Below are positions 58,764-64,000 of a DNA stretch of 64,000 nt, piece after piece; positions within the stretch are counted from its first letter, which is position 1, and each line of letters begins with the position of its first letter. The notes below the pieces were generated by a model that saw nothing but the letters and a program-made list of their open reading frames with translations, was not told the DNA's origin and ran no database searches. Made by a program: the position numbers and the translations under genes. The stretch covers positions 4,758,501-4,822,500 of the forward strand of contig NZ_CP012184.1 of NCBI RefSeq assembly GCF_001420995.1. The letters are read 5' to 3'. The stretch comes from Pseudonocardia sp. EC080619-01 (lineage in GTDB: Bacteria; Actinomycetota; Actinomycetes; Mycobacteriales; Pseudonocardiaceae).

Positions 58764-59654
58764 ATGACCGAGAACCCCGAGGGCGCTGACCACGCAGCCC
58801 AGAACCCACCACCGGGCAACCGGCCGGACGAGAAGGCCGGCGCCCGGCGCCGCCCGCACGGCAAGCTGCGCCGCCGGATCGCGGGCGCCCTCGCCATCGG
58901 TCTCGGCCTGCTGTCCGTCGGCTTCCTCTACGCCGCCTTCGCGCCGCAGCCGCAGCTGGCCGAGGCGCAGCCGGACGCCGCGCTGATCGCCAAGGGTGAG
59001 CAGCTCTACAACAACACCTGCATCACCTGCCACGGTGCGAACCTGCAGGGTGAGCAGGACCGCGGGCCGAGCCTGATCGGCGTCGGCGACGCGGCGGTCT
59101 ACTTCCAGGTCTCCTCGGGCCGCATGCCGATGGCCCGCCAGGAGGCGCAGGCCATGCGCAAGCACCCGCTGCCGATCTTCGACCCGGAGTCCGCCGAGGG
59201 CCGCGCGAACCTGGAGGCGCTGGGCGCCTACATCCAGGCGAACGGCGGCGGACCGGTCACGCCGGTCGAGCGCGGGGAGGCGCTGCGCGGTGAGGACCCG
59301 GGGCGCGGCGGCACGCTGTACCGCCTGAACTGCGCGTCCTGCCACAACTTCACCGGTGTGGGCGGCGCGCTGTCGTCCGGCAAGTTCGCCCCGGCGCTGG
59401 CCCCGGCCAGCGAGGAGCAGATCTACACCGCGATGCAGACCGGCCCGCAGAACATGCCGCGCTTCTCCGACCAGCAGCTCACGTCGGAGGAGAAGCAGGA
59501 CATCATCGCGTACATCAAGTCGGTCAACAACACGAACGACCCGGGTGGCAACGCGCTCCTGGGTCTCGGCCCGACGGCGGAGGGGATCTTCATCTTCACC
59601 GTCGTCATGTCCGGGCTCGTCGGGTTCGCGATCTGGTTGGGGGCGAAGTCTTGA
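58764..59654 (+). CDS. qcrC: cytochrome bc1 complex diheme cytochrome c subunit
   Basis: 296 residues. N-terminal membrane segment about 36-54 (ALAIGLGLLSVGFLYAAFA), haem sites CITCHG (about 87) and CASCHN (about 191), and a C-terminal membrane segment IFIFTVVMSGLVGFAIWLGA. The two haem-c domains fit QcrC of the actinobacterial bcc-aa3 supercomplex, carrying electrons from the bc1 complex directly to the oxidase. ATG at 58764. Its stop overlaps the TTG start of qcrA (TTGA). Confidence 0.97.
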   Translation: MTENPEGADHAAQNPPPGNRPDEKAGARRRPHGKLRRRIAGALAIGLGLLSVGFLYAAFAPQPQLAEAQPDAALIAKGEQLYNNTCITCHGANLQGEQDRGPSLIGVGDAAVYFQVSSGRMPMARQEAQAMRKHPLPIFDPESAEGRANLEALGAYIQANGGGPVTPVERGEALRGEDPGRGGTLYRLNCASCHNFTGVGGALSSGKFAPALAPASEEQIYTAMQTGPQNMPRFSDQQLTSEEKQDIIAYIKSVNNTNDPGGNALLGLGPTAEGIFIFTVVMSGLVGFAIWLGAKS

Positions 59655-60787
59655 GCAGCGACGTCAGCACCGGGCCGGGCGGGCGCCCGACCCAGGAGGA
59701 GCTCGACGCGATGTCGCCGGAGCAGCTGGCCCGCCTGGCCGGCGAGCTCGACGAGGTCGAGGTCGTGCACAACGCGCCCGCCTTCCCGATCCCGGGGACG
59801 CGGGCGGAGAAGCGGGCCGAGCGCGCGGTCGCGCTGTGGTTCCTGATCTCGGCGATCTCCGGGATCGCGTTCGTCGTCGCCTTCATCTGGTGGCCGTGGG
59901 AGTACGTCAACGCCGGCGAGCCCGGCGTCGGCCTGTACTCGCTCTACACCCCGGTCATCGGCCTCACGTTCGGGATGTCGATCCTGGCGCTCGGCATCGC
60001 GGTGATCCAGGCCGTGAAGAAGCTCTTCCCGGCCGAGGTCGCGGTCCAGCAGCGGCACGACGGCCCGTCGGACGAGATCGACCGCCGGACGATCATGGCC
60101 CAGCTGGCCGACGCCGGTAACGGGACCACGCTCGGCCGCCGGAAGCTGATCATCCGCTCGGCCGGGCTGTCGGCGGCGGTGCTCGGCATCGGTACCGGCG
60201 TGATCGCGCTCGGCGGCATCGTCCGCAACCCGTGGGCCGAGGGCGAGGAAGCCCCGCTCTGGCACACCGGATGGCGCCCCGAGGGCGGCGAGACCGTGTA
60301 CCTCCGCACCGACACGGGTATCCTCGGGGAGATCGCACGAGTGCGTCCCGAGGACATGGAGCCCGGTTCGATGATGACCGTCTTCCCCTACCGGGAGAGC
60401 GAGCGCGGGAACGAGGAGGAGCTGCTGCACGCGCAGCGCGCCTCCGACGCGCCGGTCATGCTGATCCGGCTGCGCCCGGGTACGCCGGTCACGGCGCGTC
60501 CCGGCCAGGAGAACTTCAGCTACGGCGACTACTACGCATGGTCGAAGGTCTGCACCCACCTCGGGTGCCCGACGTCGCTGTACCAGGCACAGGACAACCG
60601 CATCCTGTGCCCCTGTCACCAGTCGCAGTTCCTCGCGACGGAGGACGCCGAGCCGGTCTTCGGGCCGGCCGCGCGGCCGCTGCCGCAGCTGCCGATCACG
60701 GTGAACGAGGAGGGCTACTTCGTCGCGGAGAGCGACTTCGTCGAGCCCGTCGGACCCGCGTTCTGGGAGAGGCCGAAGACGACATGA
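59651..60787 (+). CDS. qcrA: ubiquinol/menaquinol-cytochrome c reductase Rieske iron-sulfur subunit
   Basis: 378 residues from TTG at 59651, overlapping the qcrC stop. Three membrane segments occur near 57-78, 97-118 and 170-192 (for example LWFLISAISGIAFVVAFIWW), as in actinobacterial QcrA. The Rieske cluster ligands are in CTHLGCPTS (about 300) and CPCHQSQF (about 320). It transfers electrons from menaquinol to QcrC. ATG of qcrB overlaps its stop (ATGA). Confidence 0.97.
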   Translation: MSSDVSTGPGGRPTQEELDAMSPEQLARLAGELDEVEVVHNAPAFPIPGTRAEKRAERAVALWFLISAISGIAFVVAFIWWPWEYVNAGEPGVGLYSLYTPVIGLTFGMSILALGIAVIQAVKKLFPAEVAVQQRHDGPSDEIDRRTIMAQLADAGNGTTLGRRKLIIRSAGLSAAVLGIGTGVIALGGIVRNPWAEGEEAPLWHTGWRPEGGETVYLRTDTGILGEIARVRPEDMEPGSMMTVFPYRESERGNEEELLHAQRASDAPVMLIRLRPGTPVTARPGQENFSYGDYYAWSKVCTHLGCPTSLYQAQDNRILCPCHQSQFLATEDAEPVFGPAARPLPQLPITVNEEGYFVAESDFVEPVGPAFWERPKTT

Positions 60788-62499
60788 GTTCGATCACCAC
60801 GCCGACGTCCTCCTCCGGAGGGCTGAACGAGAAGGGCGCCGAGGCGCTCGACCAGCTCGACCAGCGGTTCCACCCGGCGGCCGGACTGCGCAAGCAGTTC
60901 AACAAGGTCTTCCCGACCCACTGGTCGTTCATGCTGGGCGAGATCGCGCTCTACAGCTTCATCATCGTGATCCTGTCGGGCATCTACCTGGCGCTGTTCT
61001 TCGATCCCTCCATGGAGGAGATCGTCTACAACGGCCCGTACGACCCGCTGCGCGGTGTCCACATGTCGCGGGCGTACGAGTCCGCGCTGGAGATCTCGTT
61101 CGAGGTCCGCGGCGGCCTGTTCATGCGCCAGCTGCACCACTGGGCCGCGCTGCTGTTCGTCGCCTCGATGATCATCCACATGTTCCGGGTGTTCTTCACC
61201 GGAGCGTTCCGCAAGCCGCGTGAGGCCAACTGGACGATCGGCATCGTGCTGATCCTGCTGGGCACCTTCGCCGGCTTCACCGGCTACTCGCTGCCGGACG
61301 ACCTGCTCTCGGGCGTCGGCCTGCGGATCGCCTCGGGCATCACGCTGACCGTGCCGATCATGGGCACCTGGGTGCACTGGGCGCTGTTCGGCGGGGAGTT
61401 CCCGGGCACGGAGATCATCCCCAGGCTCTACATCCTGCACGTCCTGGTGCTGCCGGGGATCATCCTCGCGCTGATCGCGGTGCACCTCGGGCTGGTCTGG
61501 TACCAGAAGCACACCCAGTTCCCCGGCCCGGGACGGACCGAGAAGAACGTCGTCGGCGTGCGGATCCTGCCGCAGTTCGCGGCGAAGGGCGGCGCGTTCT
61601 TCGCCGTCGTCGCCGGTGTGCTCGCGCTGATCGCCGGCCTGTTCCAGATCAACGGCATCTGGCACCTCGGCCCGTACGACGCCTCGCACATCTCCGCGGG
61701 GTCCCAGCCGGACTTCTACATGCTCTGGTCCGAGGGCATGGGCCGGATCTTCCCGCCGTGGGAGTTCTACCTGTTCGGCGAGTACACGATCCCGGCCGCG
61801 TTCATCCCGACCGCGGGCTTCCTGCCGGTGCTGTTCGTGGTGGCCGGGATGTACCCGGCGCTCGAGCGCCGGTTCACCGGCGACGACGCGCTGCACAACC
61901 TGCTGCAGCGTCCGCGCGACGTGCCGGTCCGCACGGCGCTCGGCGCGATGGCGATCTCGTTCTACCTGTGGCTCGTGATGTGCGGGTTCAACGACTGGAT
62001 CTCGTACTTCTTCCACATCTCGCTGAACGCGACGACGTGGGCGGGCCGCCTCGGGCTGATGATCGTTCCGCCGATCGTCTACTGGGTCACCTACCGCTGG
62101 TGCCTGGGCCTGCAGAAGTCGGACCGCGCGGTGCTGGAGCACGGCATCGAGACCGGCATCATCAAGCGGCTCCCGCACGGCGAGTTCATCGAGGTGCACC
62201 AGCCGCTGGCCGGTGTCGACTCGCACGGTCACGCGATCGAGCTGGACTACCAGGGCACGTCCGTGCCGAAGCGGATGAACCAGCTGGGCTCGGCCGGCGA
62301 GCCGGTCCCGGGTTCGCTGATGAAGCCGGACCCGGCCGAGGAGTCGCGGGAGCTGGCGCACGCCCGGCACGAGGCCCACGAGCGGGAGCTGACCGAGCGC
62401 GACGAGCGCGCGGCCGCCCGCCGGGAGCTCGAGTCCCGCCGCGAGGAGCTCGCCGGCCGGCCGGACGACGGTGGTCGTCCGCAGCAGCCGACCGAGTGA
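60784..62499 (+). CDS. qcrB: menaquinol-cytochrome c reductase cytochrome b subunit
   Basis: 571 residues. Membrane protein: cytochrome b helices with haem ligands in RQLHHWAALLFVASMIIHMF (about 115-134) and LYILHVLVLPGIILALIAVH (about 217-236), quinol-site sequences and a C-terminal domain of charged, glutamate-rich helices (HARHEAHERELTERDERAAA) that is not part of the core enzyme and is common in actinobacteria. It is the final gene of the block and its terminator follows 20 bases downstream. Confidence 0.97.
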   Translation: MSSITTPTSSSGGLNEKGAEALDQLDQRFHPAAGLRKQFNKVFPTHWSFMLGEIALYSFIIVILSGIYLALFFDPSMEEIVYNGPYDPLRGVHMSRAYESALEISFEVRGGLFMRQLHHWAALLFVASMIIHMFRVFFTGAFRKPREANWTIGIVLILLGTFAGFTGYSLPDDLLSGVGLRIASGITLTVPIMGTWVHWALFGGEFPGTEIIPRLYILHVLVLPGIILALIAVHLGLVWYQKHTQFPGPGRTEKNVVGVRILPQFAAKGGAFFAVVAGVLALIAGLFQINGIWHLGPYDASHISAGSQPDFYMLWSEGMGRIFPPWEFYLFGEYTIPAAFIPTAGFLPVLFVVAGMYPALERRFTGDDALHNLLQRPRDVPVRTALGAMAISFYLWLVMCGFNDWISYFFHISLNATTWAGRLGLMIVPPIVYWVTYRWCLGLQKSDRAVLEHGIETGIIKRLPHGEFIEVHQPLAGVDSHGHAIELDYQGTSVPKRMNQLGSAGEPVPGSLMKPDPAEESRELAHARHEAHERELTERDERAAARRELESRREELAGRPDDGGRPQQPTE

Positions 62500-62518
62500 T
62501 CTCCTAGGAACGCACGAC

Positions 62519-62554
62519 GACGGGCCCCGCCGGACACCTCCGGCGGGGCCCGTC
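62519..62554. terminator. bidirectional terminator hairpin after qcrB
   Basis: A 16-bp perfect stem (GACGGGCCCCGCCGGA at 62519-62534, complement at 62539-62554), loop CACC, between qcrB and the convergent exonuclease gene. Confidence 0.85.
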
Positions 62555-62574
62555 CGCGTTCCGGGCCGGCGCGG

Positions 62575-64000
62575 TCAGGTGCGGTGCGACGGCTCGTCGG
62601 GGGACTGCTCGCCCGTACGGTGCGCGGTGTCGCGGGCCCGGTCCGCCCACTCGCGCCACGGCCCGCCACCCCGGGCCGGCTCCGCCCACGACGGCGTGCT
62701 GTACACCAGGCGGGTGCCGCCCTCGGTCAGCCAGCGGTAGAGCAGCCGCACCTCCTCGGCGGGAGCGCCGCGCAGCGGTCCGGGCTCGGGCAGGACGGTC
62801 TGTGCCCCGTCGCGCAGTGCCTCGACGACCGGCATCGGCCGGACCCCGCGCGGGGCGTTCCCGGCTGCGGCGAGCCTGCCGTGCCGCAGCACGGCGAGCT
62901 GCCAGCCGCCGCTGCCGTCCGGCCGGGCACCGACGACCTCGTCGAGCCCGGCGAGCCCGGCGAGCGTGCCCGCCCGGTCGACACCCGAGGCCAGCGCCGC
63001 GAGCCGGTCCCGGGCCAGGGCGGCGGCCTCGTACCGGCCGTCGGCGGCACGGGCGTCCACCCCGTCGGCCAGCGCGCGCAGCGGGGCGTCGCTGCGGCCC
63101 TCGACCAGCTCGCGCCACGACTCGACGGCCGGCGCGTAGTCCTCGGCGGACTGCAGCCCGGCGCACGGCGCGGCACACCGCCCGAGCTCGTGCAGCGCGC
63201 ACGGCGTCCCGGACGGGTTGCGAGCCGGGATCCGGATGGTGCACCGGCGCAGCGGGACCGCGTCGAGCGCGGCGTCGAGGACGGCGGTGGCCGCCCGCTG
63301 CGAGGAGAACGGCCCGAGTGCGCCCTCCCGCGGCGAGGCGACGACCGAGAGCCGCGGGAAGGTCTCCGCCGTCGGCGCCACCCACCAGGCGCGGCCGGGG
63401 TTGCGGGAACGCCGATTGTACCGGGGCCGGTGCGCGGCGATCAGGCGCAGCTCCCGCACCGACGCCTCCAGCGCGTGCGCGCACACGACGGTGTCGACCC
63501 GCTCGGCCTGAGCGACCATGTCGCGGACCCGGCGGCGCCGCTCGCCCGCGGTGAAGTAGGAGCGGACCCGGCGGTGCAGGTCCCCGCTCGTGCCGACGTA
63601 GAGCACCTCGTCGCCCGCGCCGCGGAACAGGTAGACCCCGGGCTCGGACGGCACCCGCTTCGCGAGGTGACGGCGTTGCCGCTGCGCGGTGGTCGGGCGG
63701 TGCGGCGCCCGGTCCTTCACCAGCTGCAGCAGTTCCTCCAGGCTCTGCACCCCGAGGTTCCCGATGCGTTCGAGGAGGTGGTGCAGCACCTCGACGGTGG
63801 CCCTGGCGTCGGTCAGCGCCCGGTGGTCCGGCGTGGTGCGACAGCCGAAGTGCGCCGCGAGCGCCCCGAGCCGCACGCTCGGGCACTCGCTGCGGGGGAG
63901 CACCGCGCGGGCCAGCCGGGCCGTGCAGAGCACCGGTGGCGACGGCCAGGGACGCTCGTGCCGCTCGCACGCGGCCCGGAGGAACCCGGTGTCGAACGGG
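62575..64000 (-). CDS. DEDDh exonuclease with UvrC/GIY-YIG-type nuclease region (5' end outside window)
   Basis: About 475 residues are seen; the gene extends beyond base 64000. The N-terminal visible part FDTGFLRAACERHERPWP, then TTPDHRALTDARATVEVLHH, is the C-terminal half of a DnaQ-like DEDDh exonuclease (the DHRALTDA motif carries the histidine and aspartate). RVPSEPGVYLFRGAGDEVLYVGTSGDLHRR-like sequence (from about 63650 to 63550) is a GIY-YIG domain: GVYLFRG and LYVGTS. A UvrC-like region with a cysteine cluster CALHELGRCAAPCAG follows. Such DnaQ-UvrC fusions are common in actinobacteria and resemble Cho; a repair role is likely. Confidence 0.88.
   Translation of the reverse strand, partial: PFDTGFLRAACERHERPWPSPPVLCTARLARAVLPRSECPSVRLGALAAHFGCRTTPDHRALTDARATVEVLHHLLERIGNLGVQSLEELLQLVKDRAPHRPTTAQRQRRHLAKRVPSEPGVYLFRGAGDEVLYVGTSGDLHRRVRSYFTAGERRRRVRDMVAQAERVDTVVCAHALEASVRELRLIAAHRPRYNRRSRNPGRAWWVAPTAETFPRLSVVASPREGALGPFSSQRAATAVLDAALDAVPLRRCTIRIPARNPSGTPCALHELGRCAAPCAGLQSAEDYAPAVESWRELVEGRSDAPLRALADGVDARAADGRYEAAALARDRLAALASGVDRAGTLAGLAGLDEVVGARPDGSGGWQLAVLRHGRLAAAGNAPRGVRPMPVVEALRDGAQTVLPEPGPLRGAPAEEVRLLYRWLTEGGTRLVYSTPSWAEPARGGGPWREWADRARDTAHRTGEQSPDEPSHRT

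Noticed and set aside
1..64000. CRISPR arrays, tRNA or rRNA genes, prophage or transposase genes
   Set aside because: No regularly spaced repeats with unique spacers, no tRNA T-arm and acceptor pairs, and no integrase or transposase motifs were recognised.

Overview
The window is GC-rich actinobacterial chromosome (GTG and TTG starts, GTGA/ATGA stop-start overlaps, very high third-position GC). An SsgA-like protein, an F420-type PPOX protein, the ctaE-qcrC-qcrA-qcrB respiratory block and aerobic cobalamin genes fit the Pseudonocardiaceae, plausibly Pseudonocardia; the genus is an inference. No rRNA, tRNA, CRISPR array, phage or insertion sequence was recognised.

Layout. 0-3 kb: tail of a DeoR regulator, galT, and a membrane-anchored NlpC/P60 hydrolase. 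3-13.2 kb: a catabolic block with a CoA transferase and a crotonase-fold protein lacking both usual catalytic glutamates, a GntR regulator, an IclR regulator, a MatC-like dicarboxylate transporter, an alanine-glyoxylate-type aminotransferase, a GlcD-GlcF fusion and a fumarylacetoacetase-fold enzyme. Two divergent promoter regions share the operator core ACGGTATAC and one also carries an IclR-type palindrome, so the block looks like one dually controlled regulon for an acid whose breakdown passes through CoA esters, 2-hydroxy acids and glyoxylate. 13.2-26 kb: glycosyltransferase, cobF, an SRPBCC protein, a secreted repetitive protein, an SDR/TetR pair, DUF5709-like and SsgA-like proteins, a lipoprotein-like protein, an acyl-CoA synthetase, a flavin reductase and cobD.

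26.6-38.2 kb: SURF1 and a cobalamin operon (cobQ, chelatase ATPase/VWA, cobO, cobB, CobE/CbiG-C-like), then two cobalamin riboswitches. One precedes a CysG/CobA-type methyltransferase; the other precedes a 129-residue protein of unknown function. A MarR-ClC pair lies between them. 38.2-46.2 kb: DinB, a phosphopantetheinyl transferase, a small basic protein, an FAD oxidoreductase, a P450, a two-subunit CoA transferase and a MOSC protein. 46.2-55.1 kb: HAD phosphatase, pcaB-like lyase with an IclR regulator, PPOX, LLM, winged-helix, GlxA-type, thioesterase-like and FprA-like proteins. 55.1-64 kb: a small ACT-like protein with a possible leader peptide, a stand-alone Lrp/AsnC sensor domain, trpD, a degenerate receiver protein, ctaE-qcrCAB and, off the right edge, a DEDDh exonuclease-UvrC-like protein.

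Recurring non-coding structure includes long hairpins at convergent gene ends, two of which share the arm GCTCGTGAGTGG containing the stop codon, small AATCGCT palindromes, and several short tandem repeats in gene-free gaps.
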